Source: Bacillota bacterium | GTDB taxonomy: Bacteria; Bacillota_I; Bacilli_A; Acholeplasmatales; Acholeplasmataceae | Assembly: GCA_018817915.1 (NCBI GenBank) | Contig: JAHISX010000058.1 | Span: 1-64,000 of the forward strand | Direction: 5' to 3' | Length of the DNA stretch: 64,000 nucleotides | In this document: positions 1 through 8,263 of the stretch, one piece after another | How the letters are laid out: each line of letters begins with the position of its first letter | Position numbering within the stretch: position 1 is the stretch's first letter | Position numbers and translations under genes: made by a program | Notes under the pieces: model-generated | What the model saw: the letters and a program-made list of their open reading frames with translations, nothing else | The model's database searches: none | What the model was told of the DNA's origin: nothing

Positions 1-34
1 ATTACAATTTAATCATATCATAATTGAATAAAAA

Positions 35-244
35 AACAACTAATTTTCGCCCTGCAATATAAGAAATCTCATGATACGCTGCTTATATTGACAAAATAAC
101 AATTAATGATCAAAGCGAAAGTTTATTTATCAAGCAAGGAACAACTAATTTTCGCCCTGCAATATAAGAAATCTCATGATACGCTGCTTATATTGACAAA
201 ATAACAATTAATGATCAAAGCGAAAGTTTATTTATCAAGCAAGG
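35..244. repeat. Perfect 105-bp tandem duplication with internal hairpins
   Basis: Bases 35-139 are repeated exactly at 140-244 (period 105, two copies). Each copy holds a perfect 9-bp inverted repeat (CAATATAAG at 55-63 with CTTATATTG at 82-90) and a weaker outer pair (TTTCGC at 45-50 with GCGAAA at 115-120), so a transcript could fold into nested stems. The duplication lies beyond the terminator of the sugar kinase, outside any convincing gene. Bases 1-34 are AT-rich and show nothing recognisable. A short plus-strand frame starting in the second copy has no ribosome site and is not called. Confidence 0.95.
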
Positions 245-245
245 T

Positions 246-281
246 AAAAAAAAGGAGTCAACGTTTCTTTGTTTTCTCCTT
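246..281 (-). terminator. Terminator of the PfkB sugar kinase gene
   Basis: On the minus strand AAGGAG and CTCCTT form a stem, with a small inner AAC/GTT pairing, followed directly by a run of eight T. It sits just after the kinase stop codon. Confidence 0.65.
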
Positions 282-302
282 CGTACTTTTAGATCAAAAA
301 TT

Positions 303-1256
303 TTATTTAGAAATGAGTTCATTGATCTCCAAAAGACTTGGTAAAGCGCTGATCGCCCCAAATTTAGTTGTCGTTAATGCAGCTGCTGCGTTTGCGAATT
401 TTAAATATTGAATATACTTTTCATCTTGATTATCTTTTGTAATTTCATCTTTTGATAATTGGTAAAGGAATGCTCCAATGAAAGCATCCCCTGCTCCTGT
501 TGTATCTTTTACATCAACTTTAACACCAGGAACATAATAATGATTTGTCTTCGTAAAGCATTCAACACCTTGAGAACCTTTGGTTAAAATAATCGATTTT
601 ACATCACCAATAAATAAGGATTGAATTGCTTTGCTAGGATCTTTGATTCCTGTAATAAATTCAAGTTCATCATCAGAAATTTTTAGTAAATCGGCATAAG
701 GGATAACCGTTTTAATAACTTCTTTATATGCTTGGTGATCCTTGAATAAAGACAATCTAATATTCGGATCAAAACTAACAAACCCACCTTGTTTTTTAAC
801 AATATGGATTGCATCAAGATGTGCTTGTTTGACTGGATGCTCGGATAGGCTGACTGAGCAAAAATGGAAAATGACATGATCTAAAGCTTCTGGATTAAGT
901 TGAGCTGAAGTGAAAAGTTGATCAGCACTAGGCTCACGATAAAAAATGAATTCCCTTTGACCATCCAGCTTAAGTGATACAAATGCTAAAGCAGTTTTTG
1001 CTAGATCTGATTGATATAAAAATGTTGTATCAACATTCACTTTATTGAGGGTGTCAATCAAGAAATCACCAAATGCATCCTTGCCTACTTGGCCTATAAA
1101 ACCACTATGACCCCCTAGTTTAGAGACCGTAGCAACGACATTTGCTGGAGCACCACCAGGCATTCTCGTAAATTCAGTTACATCCGATAAAGAAACACCT
1201 TTTTGTTTAGGTATAAAATCAATGAGTAGTTCACCCATCGCTACAACTTTTTTCAT
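303..1256 (-). CDS. PfkB-family carbohydrate kinase, probable fructokinase
   Basis: A 317-residue cytosolic ribokinase-fold kinase, expected to phosphorylate a free sugar, most likely fructose, with ATP. The N-terminal glycine motif GGAPANVV lies near residues 34-41 and the anion-hole/catalytic signature DTTGAGDAF near 251-259. Both are intact and the length is normal for the family. The start is placed at the third in-frame candidate, where GGAG lies 9 bases upstream; earlier TTG and ATG codons have no ribosome site. It has its own promoter behind the terminator of the binding-protein gene, so it is a separate unit beside the sugar operon. The substrate could also be another hexose or 2-keto-3-deoxygluconate, because sequence alone does not separate PfkB subfamilies well. 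Confidence 0.85.
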   Translation of the reverse strand: MKKVVAMGELLIDFIPKQKGVSLSDVTEFTRMPGGAPANVVATVSKLGGHSGFIGQVGKDAFGDFLIDTLNKVNVDTTFLYQSDLAKTALAFVSLKLDGQREFIFYREPSADQLFTSAQLNPEALDHVIFHFCSVSLSEHPVKQAHLDAIHIVKKQGGFVSFDPNIRLSLFKDHQAYKEVIKTVIPYADLLKISDDELEFITGIKDPSKAIQSLFIGDVKSIILTKGSQGVECFTKTNHYYVPGVKVDVKDTTGAGDAFIGAFLYQLSKDEITKDNQDEKYIQYLKFANAAAALTTTKFGAISALPSLLEINELISK

Positions 1257-1322
1257 TTTGTCACACTCCATCTTTTTCAAAAAAAGATCAATTTTATATT
1301 TTTAATATAACCTATTATAATC

Positions 1323-1351
1323 ATTATCCTAAGAAACCTAACTTTTGTCAA
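1323..1351 (-). promoter_or_regulatory. Promoter of the PfkB kinase gene
   Basis: On the minus strand TTGACA (1346-1351) and GATAAT (1323-1328) are separated by 17 bases, about 70 bases upstream of the kinase start. Confidence 0.75.
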
Positions 1352-1360
1352 GAGCAAACA

Positions 1361-1392
1361 AAAAGAGGGTGTAAAAATACACCCTCAATTTT
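1361..1392 (-). terminator. Terminator of the ABC transporter operon
   Basis: GAGGGTGT (1365-1372) pairs with ACACCCTC (1379-1386), followed on the minus strand by a T-rich tract. It closes the operon after the binding-protein gene. Confidence 0.8.
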
Positions 1393-1412
1393 ATACTTTT
1401 AATTCTTTTTTC

Positions 1413-2681
1413 TTAAGCTAATCCTTCGATTTCATCAGTAATCTGTTGTACGAATTCTGCTCTTGTTGAAGTTCCAGCTGCATATAAGGAATAGATTGGT
1501 CCTAAGACTTCCATACCAAATCCGCTAGGAAGATCATTTTGCCACCAAGCATAAGCTTTACCAGCTTGATTCCATTCCATAACTGCTGCACTAAGTGGAG
1601 TAGATGGAACTAAAGTTACGCTATTGAAAGCAGGAACCATGTGTGCTTGATTAACCATGTAATCGTGACCTTCAGCTGATGATGCTAAGTCATTTAAGAA
1701 TTGTTTAGCTTCTACAGTCATATTTGAGTCTTTATTAACGACATAATATGAAGGTGCGCCGATGAAAATGGAATCATTTTCGCCAGCTGCTGATGCATGA
1801 GGTAAATAACCCATGTCAAATGTTGAATCAGCATATGAACTATCAGTCCAGTTACCTTGATGTAAGAAAGCAGCTTCGCCAATAGCAAATTTGCCAACTT
1901 GTTCGTCATAACCACCAGTAGTAAGAATTGTTTGATCAGCATATTCAAATAATAAATCAACCCAATCCACATAAGTATCAAGACGTGTAGCATCTACGAT
2001 ACCTGCATTGACATCGTCAATAACTGAATTGTCTGAATAAGCAAGACCTGCTGATAGATAACCATTGAAGTTATGAAGACCAGTAACCCATTCCATACCA
2101 GCACCAGCTGCCATAGAAACGACTGCATAATCGCCCATCGTACTAGCATTAGCATCATAATAAGCTTGAACTACTGCAAATACTTCTGCATATTCTGCTT
2201 GTGATACACTCTTTAGGCTGTCAATTGTACGTCCATCGCCTTCAAGTGCGAATGCTGCAGTTAGAATATCTTCATTATAAGCCATACCCCAACCTTCAAC
2301 TGCTACTGGGAAACCATAAGTAACGCCGTCAGCTTTGAATTCAAGATCTGTATCAGCTGCCCATGCTTCGCCTGTTAAATCTAAAATCTTGTCTGCATAG
2401 ACATTGTATCCGCCCATACCTTCAATAACGAAGATATCAGGTTGTTTATCTGCTTGGAATTCAGCAAGAATTTGAGTACCATAAGCGCAAGTGTCGCCGC
2501 CGCAAGTTTTAACTTCTACTGGAATACCAGTTTCGTCTGACCAAGCCTGTGCATAAGTGTTCAACACTTCATCAATTTCCACTTTATTTTGGAATATGAC
2601 TAGTGCTTCTGCCTCTGGTGTACATGAAGCTAATGATAAAGCTACAATACCAGCTGCTAGTAAAAATACTAATTTTTTCAA
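1413..2681 (-). CDS. Extracellular sugar-binding lipoprotein of an ABC transporter (family 1)
   Basis: A 422-residue lipoprotein expected to capture a sugar, probably an oligosaccharide, at the outer membrane face and deliver it to the two permeases encoded upstream. The signal peptide ends in the lipobox LASC with the lipidated Cys at residue 20. The mature part has the size and layout of MalE-type binding proteins, with many aromatic residues in the C-terminal lobe. The start codon is TTG, set by AAAGGAGGAG with a 6-base spacer; no nearby ATG fits. It is the last gene of the operon and is followed by a strong terminator. Placing the binding protein last after the enzyme gene is unusual but not unique. 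Substrate identity is inferred only from the neighbouring phosphorylase. Confidence 0.88.
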   Translation of the reverse strand: MKKLVFLLAAGIVALSLASCTPEAEALVIFQNKVEIDEVLNTYAQAWSDETGIPVEVKTCGGDTCAYGTQILAEFQADKQPDIFVIEGMGGYNVYADKILDLTGEAWAADTDLEFKADGVTYGFPVAVEGWGMAYNEDILTAAFALEGDGRTIDSLKSVSQAEYAEVFAVVQAYYDANASTMGDYAVVSMAAGAGMEWVTGLHNFNGYLSAGLAYSDNSVIDDVNAGIVDATRLDTYVDWVDLLFEYADQTILTTGGYDEQVGKFAIGEAAFLHQGNWTDSSYADSTFDMGYLPHASAAGENDSIFIGAPSYYVVNKDSNMTVEAKQFLNDLASSAEGHDYMVNQAHMVPAFNSVTLVPSTPLSAAVMEWNQAGKAYAWWQNDLPSGFGMEVLGPIYSLYAAGTSTRAEFVQQITDEIEGLA

Positions 2682-2728
2682 TTTTTTCTCCTCCTTTTAT
2701 TTGTAAAAAATTGAACTCTTCTATATAG

Positions 2729-4978
2729 TCAAATTTTGACTCCAATTTCATATACCTTATCAACCGTTATCATTTCTCCATAAACCTTGAGTTTAATGGG
2801 TAAATCGGTTACAAGGTGCAATACTTGATTCTTTAAACTTAAATGTATCTTTGATCCTTGATAATTGATTGATATTTCTGCTTGTTTGATCTGGCTTTGA
2901 GAGGCGGGATTAATTGTTAATACCTCATCCATTCTAATACCAAATAAACCATATGCTAACATCAGGTAACTACCACCAAGATTCGCAGCATGAAGCCCAT
3001 GTTGCGTATGTCTTTGATAGTTTTCTAAATCTAGTAAAGCGACCTTTTTGAAATATTGATACGCCAATTCATCTTGGCCTAAATGATAGGCAGCTATACC
3101 ATAAATACACTTTGATAGACTTGAATCATGTGTTGTTCTTTTTAGATAGTACTCAAAGGTATTACGATATATTTCCAGATCACTCTCACCAAGAAATACC
3201 ATTGATAAGACTGCATCCGCTTGCTTAAGTACTTGATGTTTATAAATGTATAACGGATGATAATTGAGCAATAACGGAAAGTGATTTTTAGGTATTGATT
3301 CAATATCCAATTCAGCTTTTTCCATGAAGGTTGCATCTTGTTTAATGATTTTTTTATGCTCATCAATAAGTAAGGTCATACCTTTTGCTGCTAATTTAAG
3401 ATTTTCTAATGTTTGATGATCAATTTCTAGTTTATTCAATAAGTTTTGTAGTTCTTCTTGATGCTCAATGACGTAATCATGAGTAAATTGAAAATGTTTT
3501 TTAGCCATTGAATTTGTATAATAATTGTCATTGACGATTGCTGTATATTCATCTGGACCAGTTACTGAATCCAGGTGAAACTTGCCTTCTTTAAAATGAC
3601 CATAATCTAAGAGAAACACTGCTGTTTCTAAAAGCATCTCTATACCGTAATCTTTCATGAACTGATCATCTAATGTTGCATAATAGTAATTCATAATTGC
3701 TAAAGCAATATCACTATTAATATGGATTTGAGCACTCCCAGCTGGAAAATAAGGGGAAGACTCATTACCATTGATGGTTCTCCAAGCTATTTTAGCTCCT
3801 CGATTCACACCTAGATTTCTTGCTTCTAGTCTTGATTCATTGAGTGTGTCATAACGATAAAGCAGTAAATCTTTTGCTTTTTTAGGTTGTGTCAAAATGA
3901 AATACGGTAACATATACGCTTCTGTATCCCAAAAATAATGACCTTCATAACCTTCTCCACTAATGCCTTTTGCTGAAATATGCATCTTCCGATTGAGACC
4001 AGCACTTTGATTGAGTTGGTATGTGTTATAAAGTAATGCTCTTTCTAAATCTTTATCTGATATTTGAATGTCTCCCTGTTGCCAAAAACGTTCTCGAATC
4101 AAAATTTCATCCACTAAATATTCATCAAATGAAACAACTGTATCTAACATGTCATCCATCGATTGACCTAAGTCAGCATCTGTCAATGTTGTTGTGTAGA
4201 TCTGATATTTAGAAAATGTTAAAGGTTGTTCTTTTGATATAAAATTTTGGAATGTTCCAATGGCACTTTGATCGCCATCTTTGTATACAAATGGAATATC
4301 ATGAGTCATTGCTGCTTGTACAAAAAGCTGAGTTTTAGTTGTCTTAGCTCTTAGAATTGCACAATCATCTCTAATTTCAGTATCAATAAAATCTAAATGT
4401 TTTCTGACTTGTGGCAGTCTTGGATCTTTAACCTCTTTCAAACTGCTAGGTGGCATTCTAAGATATGAAGTAAGTTTGATATTCCCAGAGTAATTCGTTG
4501 TTTCAATCGTTAATCTAACAACAATGATCTGTCTTTTGCTTACAACTAATTTATCTTCATGAATGGTGAACTCATATCCCAAAGGTGTTCTATAAAGTGC
4601 TTTTCTTTGCGAAAAGCCCTTTTTCATGTCATAAGTTCTTTCCAAATCAATCAATTCACAATGGTTTAAATCAATTGCTTCCTGATCAGTTTCTATTTTT
4701 ACATAGGAAGCATCAGGTATTAAAACAATAGTTTGTCCTTCTTGAGGAAATTGTTTATAGTTCTCTTCATACTTGAACGGATATATATTATAAAATCCAT
4801 TTTGAAGCGTCTGTGGATAATCATCAATCCCATATCCTTCAGTAAAATGACCTCTTGTTCCCAAAATACCATTTGCTAAAGAAAAGATGGTTTCATCGGT
4901 ATGTAAATCATCCAAAGATGTTCTGCCATTTCTTTTAAGTATGTAATTGTCTTGTTTATTAAAAACAGATTGATTCAT
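2729..4978 (-). CDS. Glycoside hydrolase family 65 phosphorylase (kojibiose/maltose/trehalose phosphorylase type)
   Basis: A 749-residue cytosolic enzyme expected to split an alpha-glucoside with phosphate, giving beta-glucose 1-phosphate and a free sugar. The catalytic acid lies in the GPDEY motif (Glu near residue 477). The downstream KQAD segment and the THDSSLS segment match the phosphate-binding region of the family. A beta-sandwich N-terminal domain precedes the alpha/alpha barrel, and the length is typical. The chosen ATG has GAGGTG just upstream; an earlier ATG-ATG pair has no ribosome site. It sits between the permease and binding-protein genes, so it probably processes the imported sugar. 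No beta-phosphoglucomutase gene is seen in the window. The family is clear, but the exact linkage specificity cannot be read from sequence. Confidence 0.9.
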   Translation of the reverse strand: MNQSVFNKQDNYILKRNGRTSLDDLHTDETIFSLANGILGTRGHFTEGYGIDDYPQTLQNGFYNIYPFKYEENYKQFPQEGQTIVLIPDASYVKIETDQEAIDLNHCELIDLERTYDMKKGFSQRKALYRTPLGYEFTIHEDKLVVSKRQIIVVRLTIETTNYSGNIKLTSYLRMPPSSLKEVKDPRLPQVRKHLDFIDTEIRDDCAILRAKTTKTQLFVQAAMTHDIPFVYKDGDQSAIGTFQNFISKEQPLTFSKYQIYTTTLTDADLGQSMDDMLDTVVSFDEYLVDEILIRERFWQQGDIQISDKDLERALLYNTYQLNQSAGLNRKMHISAKGISGEGYEGHYFWDTEAYMLPYFILTQPKKAKDLLLYRYDTLNESRLEARNLGVNRGAKIAWRTINGNESSPYFPAGSAQIHINSDIALAIMNYYYATLDDQFMKDYGIEMLLETAVFLLDYGHFKEGKFHLDSVTGPDEYTAIVNDNYYTNSMAKKHFQFTHDYVIEHQEELQNLLNKLEIDHQTLENLKLAAKGMTLLIDEHKKIIKQDATFMEKAELDIESIPKNHFPLLLNYHPLYIYKHQVLKQADAVLSMVFLGESDLEIYRNTFEYYLKRTTHDSSLSKCIYGIAAYHLGQDELAYQYFKKVALLDLENYQRHTQHGLHAANLGGSYLMLAYGLFGIRMDEVLTINPASQSQIKQAEISINYQGSKIHLSLKNQVLHLVTDLPIKLKVYGEMITVDKVYEIGVKI

Positions 4979-5011
4979 ACACACCTCTACGTTGTCATCA
5001 CTCATCAAATG

Positions 5012-5869
5012 TTATTTAATAGCTCCTGATGTCATACCCTTAATGATATGCTTTTGAGCGAAGAAGAATAAAATTAAGACTGGAAGTGCTGCCATGAGCA
5101 CTGCTGTTAAGATGAGACCCCATTCCTTGTCGTAGAATCCAGCAAGATTTGCTACAGCAAGTGGTAATGTCTTCGTGTCTCCACCTAAACCAATAACAAG
5201 AACTGGTAGTAAATAGTCATTCCAAATCCACATACCATTCAAGACTAATAGTGTTACAAAGATTGGTTTTAAAATTGGAAGAACAACTCTAAAGAATACT
5301 TGAGCTTTTGTACATCCATCAATAATTGCAGCTTCTTCGATATCAATTGGAATTGACTTAATAAATCCATGAAATAAGAAGACACTGAGTGGTGCTCCAA
5401 ATCCAATATAAGCAAGAACAACCCCATAATATGTATCTTTAAATGGAATACCTGTGACATTTCGCATAATCTGTAATAATCTTACAAGTGGTAACATGAC
5501 AACCTGAAATGGAATAACCATGCCAGCTAAGAACAACATGAAAATCCAATATGAATATCTAGCTTTTGTTCTAACTAGTACCCAAGCAGCCATGGCACTG
5601 AAAACGCCAATTGCTAGTAAACTTGTTGTAGTAATAACAATTGAATTAAAGAATGATCTAAAATAATCAATATTTCTTCTTGTTAGAATTTCAACAATGT
5701 TATACCAAAGGTTAACCCAGTTTTGTGGTAATGAAAGCGGAGTAAGAATGATTTCAGCTTGTGGTTTTGCTGAGTTTAAGATGACCATAAGAAATGGGAA
5801 GAAAAATAAAGCAAGTAATAGAATTGCAAATATTTCTAGAAGAATAAGTCCAAAACGACGTCTTTCCAT
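5012..5869 (-). CDS. Sugar ABC transporter permease, MalG type
   Basis: A 285-residue membrane protein with about six transmembrane helices, forming half of the transport channel with the upstream MalF-type protein. The cytoplasmic coupling loop is clear: an EAA motif at about residues 179-181 with the conserved DG six residues on and LP at the end. The start overlaps the stop of the preceding gene as TAATG, with GGGAGG upstream, which implies translational coupling. Length and C-terminal layout are typical of CUT1 permeases. No ATP-binding subunit is encoded in the cluster, so a shared MsiK/MalK-like ATPase elsewhere in the genome is inferred. Confidence 0.92.
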   Translation of the reverse strand: MERRRFGLILLEIFAILLLALFFFPFLMVILNSAKPQAEIILTPLSLPQNWVNLWYNIVEILTRRNIDYFRSFFNSIVITTTSLLAIGVFSAMAAWVLVRTKARYSYWIFMLFLAGMVIPFQVVMLPLVRLLQIMRNVTGIPFKDTYYGVVLAYIGFGAPLSVFLFHGFIKSIPIDIEEAAIIDGCTKAQVFFRVVLPILKPIFVTLLVLNGMWIWNDYLLPVLVIGLGGDTKTLPLAVANLAGFYDKEWGLILTAVLMAALPVLILFFFAQKHIIKGMTSGAIK

Positions 5870-7002
5870 TATAGTTCTACCTCCCGCTTCTTGTTAAAAT
5901 AAACCTGAACCATGGAGATAATCAGCAAGAATGCAAAGAACACAATCGCTTTTGCTTGTCCGATACCTAATTCATAGCTACTAAATGCCGTATTGTAGAT
6001 GTTAATAGAGACCAGATTGGTCGATTGCACGACCGGAAGTGAGTCGAGCCCTAACAAACTACCAAACCATGATGGTAATTCCAAAGATGGTCCACCTTGT
6101 GTTAAACTGACAACTGTATCAAATTGTTTAAACGATGTAATTAATGTTAAAAACATTGCAACAGTAAATGCTTGAGCAACAAGAGGCATAGTTATTGCTC
6201 TTAATCTTTGAATTGCATTTGCACCATCAATTGTTGCTGCTTCTACTAGATCTTGTGGAATGTTTTGTATTGCTGCAATATAGATCATCATAATATACCC
6301 AGCATATTGCCATGTAACAACAATGAGCAATCCATAAAGAGCCGATTGTCCACCTAATAAGATACTTGTTTCAAATGCTCCACCAAGACTTACGATTGCT
6401 TTGTTATAGATAAACTGCCAAATATAACCAAGAACTAAACCACCAATAAGATTAGGTAGGAAGAAACCAGCACGGTAAACATTTTTACCTTTTAAATTTT
6501 GTGTGACTAACAATGCAAGACCAAATGCAACTAAATTAATTGCGATGATGTTGAGAACAGAATATATGATTGTTCTCCAGAAAGAGAATAAAAATCTTGT
6601 CTCAGAAAAAATTTCTTTATAATTATCTAATCCTAGAAATGTTTCATGCCCGGTATTGAGTCCATTCCAGTCAGTAAATGAAAGATATACCCCTTGAACA
6701 AAAGGTACGATTACAAATAATAGGAAAGCACCTAATGATGGAAACAAGAAATATACAAAAACGCGATGATTTTGTGCCTGCTCATTTGGTCCTAACCATT
6801 GATAAACTATAAAATCAAGAAAATAGTTCTTTTTCTTATAATTCTTAAATGTCATAAAATCCTTTTCAATGAGACGTCCAAATAATTGAATGACAAAAAT
6901 CAAAGGTAAAGTAACGACGATGATGAATGATATGACTGTTAGCGTGAAACCTTTGATTATTTTTATTAAATAATCATCAAATTTTCTTTGGGACTCTTGC
7001 AT
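5869..7002 (-). CDS. Sugar ABC transporter permease, MalF type
   Basis: A 377-residue membrane protein, the first gene of the sugar operon and partner of the MalG-type permease. The EAA coupling loop is at about residues 254-256, followed by the DG and MPL signatures. It carries an N-terminal extension of about 75 residues with an extra hydrophobic helix (about residues 18-42) before the usual first membrane segment, as in longer MalF proteins. The start has AGAGGTG just upstream. Transcription begins from a consensus promoter flanked by operator sequences about 115 bases upstream, which indicates repression by the adjacent LacI protein and probably catabolite control. Confidence 0.9.
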   Translation of the reverse strand: MQESQRKFDDYLIKIIKGFTLTVISFIIVVTLPLIFVIQLFGRLIEKDFMTFKNYKKKNYFLDFIVYQWLGPNEQAQNHRVFVYFLFPSLGAFLLFVIVPFVQGVYLSFTDWNGLNTGHETFLGLDNYKEIFSETRFLFSFWRTIIYSVLNIIAINLVAFGLALLVTQNLKGKNVYRAGFFLPNLIGGLVLGYIWQFIYNKAIVSLGGAFETSILLGGQSALYGLLIVVTWQYAGYIMMIYIAAIQNIPQDLVEAATIDGANAIQRLRAITMPLVAQAFTVAMFLTLITSFKQFDTVVSLTQGGPSLELPSWFGSLLGLDSLPVVQSTNLVSINIYNTAFSSYELGIGQAKAIVFFAFLLIISMVQVYFNKKREVEL

Positions 7003-7024
7003 AGATTCACCTCTTTATTATTTT

Positions 7025-7040
7025 ATGGAAAGGTTTCCAT
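7025..7040. promoter_or_regulatory. LacI-type operator, proximal to the permease operon
   Basis: ATGGAAAGGTTTCCAT is a palindrome with two perfect 7-bp arms around a 2-bp centre. It lies in the untranslated leader, just before the ribosome site of the first permease gene. Confidence 0.75.
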
Positions 7041-7091
7041 ATAGATATATAACAAAATCGTCTAATAGCTATAGGAGAAAGAGTGAGGTTA

Positions 7092-7105
7092 TGAAAACCT
7101 TTCCA
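7092..7105. promoter_or_regulatory. LacI-type operator near the transcription start
   Basis: TGAAAACCTTTCCA matches the proximal operator at 7025-7040 except for one arm base. It lies about 10-20 bases downstream of the expected transcription start, where a bound repressor would block initiation. Confidence 0.7.
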
Positions 7106-7120
7106 CTTGTTGTTAACATG

Positions 7121-7149
7121 ATTATATCATTACTTGAAAGCGCTGTCAA
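7121..7149 (-). promoter_or_regulatory. Consensus promoter of the sugar transport operon
   Basis: On the minus strand TTGACA (7144-7149) and TATAAT (7121-7126) are both perfect sigma-A elements with a 17-base spacer. This drives the permease, phosphorylase and binding-protein genes. Confidence 0.9.
7134..7149. promoter_or_regulatory. cre-like catabolite control site over the -35 element
   Basis: TTGAAAGCGCTGTCAA contains a 13/14 match to the CcpA consensus TGWAARCGYTWNCW and overlaps the -35 hexamer, a classic repressing position. The binding protein could be CcpA or another LacI-family protein. Confidence 0.65.
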
Positions 7150-7180
7150 TATGGTTTTACTGATAAAAAGCAAAAAAGTG

Positions 7181-8161
7181 TTAAGCAGTATCTCCATCTT
7201 CAAAGTAAACCGGTACCACAATATTTTTGACATCTGTTTTATTGTAAAAATTTTGTATAATTTCCCTTAGTGCTTCTGCAATTAACTTCGGAGATTGTCC
7301 TATTGAAGTGATTCTTTTACCTAAGTTGATAAAGCTTCTTCCACCATCAAATCCAATGACCTTCACATCTTCAGGTACTTTTCTTCCATGTTTTTCTAGA
7401 TTTCTGATCACTTCAGCAGCTACCGAATCACTCACGCAAAAAATACCATCAACTTCAGGATGTGATTGGATTATTTCATGTATATAGTCGGGTATATAGA
7501 TATAATTTCCCAATGGATATTCAATATTGATGCCATCATTAAACCCGTGTTTTTTGAGTTCATCAAAAAATGCAATTCTCCGCTTAGTCACTTCTGTTGT
7601 AACTCTGGTATGTGTACCTTGAGCATCATCACCAATGTACATCATCCGCTTACATCCTTTTTTAATTAAATGTTGAGCAGCTAGTTTTCCACCAGTAGCA
7701 TTATCAGATGTAACATATGGAAGCCCTTGAAAAGTTCTATCAAAGGATATAATTGGTAGTTTCTTATCCAAATATTCTTCAACATCATTATTTGTTAGCA
7801 AAATAATAGCATCGACCCTATTTTTTTTAAGTAAATTGATATATGCTATTTCTTTTTCTTTTTTCATGCTTGAATTACATACCATGAGTTTATAACCATA
7901 ATCAAATAATTCTTCTTCAACATAATAAAGCAACTCACCAAAAAATAGATGTGTACTGTTGGGCAAAATGAAAGCAACAATGTTATTCTTTTGAAGTGTC
8001 ATACTTCGTGCAATTTCATTTGGGACGTAGCCAACTTCTTTGATAATTTCTTCTATCTTTTCACGTGTTTCTTTTTTAACGTAACCAGAATTATTAATGA
8101 CTCTAGAAACAGTTGCAATTCCTACACCTGCTCTTCTAGCAACTTCAATAATACTTGCCAT
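7181..8161 (-). CDS. LacI-family transcriptional repressor of the sugar operon
   Basis: A 326-residue DNA-binding regulator. The N-terminal helix-turn-helix and hinge (residues 1-55, with ATVSRVINNSG) are followed by a periplasmic-binding-protein-like sugar-sensing domain ending near TSIGQSP. The start is set at the ATG directly before ASIIEVARRAG, since all family members begin here; a longer frame upstream would run through its own promoter. The ribosome site is weak. It lies directly upstream of the permease operon in the same orientation, and near-palindromic operators are found in that operon's leader, so control of the operon is strongly inferred. The inducer is probably the transported sugar or a product of it. 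Confidence 0.9.
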   Translation of the reverse strand: MASIIEVARRAGVGIATVSRVINNSGYVKKETREKIEEIIKEVGYVPNEIARSMTLQKNNIVAFILPNSTHLFFGELLYYVEEELFDYGYKLMVCNSSMKKEKEIAYINLLKKNRVDAIILLTNNDVEEYLDKKLPIISFDRTFQGLPYVTSDNATGGKLAAQHLIKKGCKRMMYIGDDAQGTHTRVTTEVTKRRIAFFDELKKHGFNDGINIEYPLGNYIYIPDYIHEIIQSHPEVDGIFCVSDSVAAEVIRNLEKHGRKVPEDVKVIGFDGGRSFINLGKRITSIGQSPKLIAEALREIIQNFYNKTDVKNIVVPVYFEDGDTA

Positions 8162-8185
8162 AATGATCACACTACTTTCAAACTT

Positions 8186-8214
8186 ATTATATATCAGCAA
8201 TGTGGAAACTACAA
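8186..8214 (-). promoter_or_regulatory. Promoter of the first LacI gene
   Basis: On the minus strand TTGTAG (8209-8214) and TATAAT (8186-8191) are 17 bases apart, about 25 bases upstream of the start codon. Confidence 0.65.
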
Positions 8215-8222
8215 GTTTTCCA
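8203..8222. promoter_or_regulatory. Inverted repeat over the lacI promoter, possible autoregulatory site
   Basis: TGGAAA and TTTCCA half sites match those of the operon operators but are 8 bases apart instead of 2. The repeat covers the -35 box. The different spacing makes binding by the same dimer uncertain. Confidence 0.4.
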
Positions 8223-8239
8223 TATGAAAATGAGAGTAA

Positions 8240-8262
8240 AAAAAAGGACCTACGGTCCAATT
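8240..8262 (-). terminator. Terminator of the DedA/VTT-like gene
   Basis: GGACC (8246-8250) and GGTCC (8254-8258) form a stem extended by A-T pairs, followed on the minus strand by eight T. Confidence 0.75.
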
Positions 8263-8263
8263 A

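Noticed and set aside
211-411. 66-codon plus-strand frame starting in the second 105-bp repeat copy
   Set aside because: It overlaps the end of the kinase gene, crosses the terminator and has no ribosome site.
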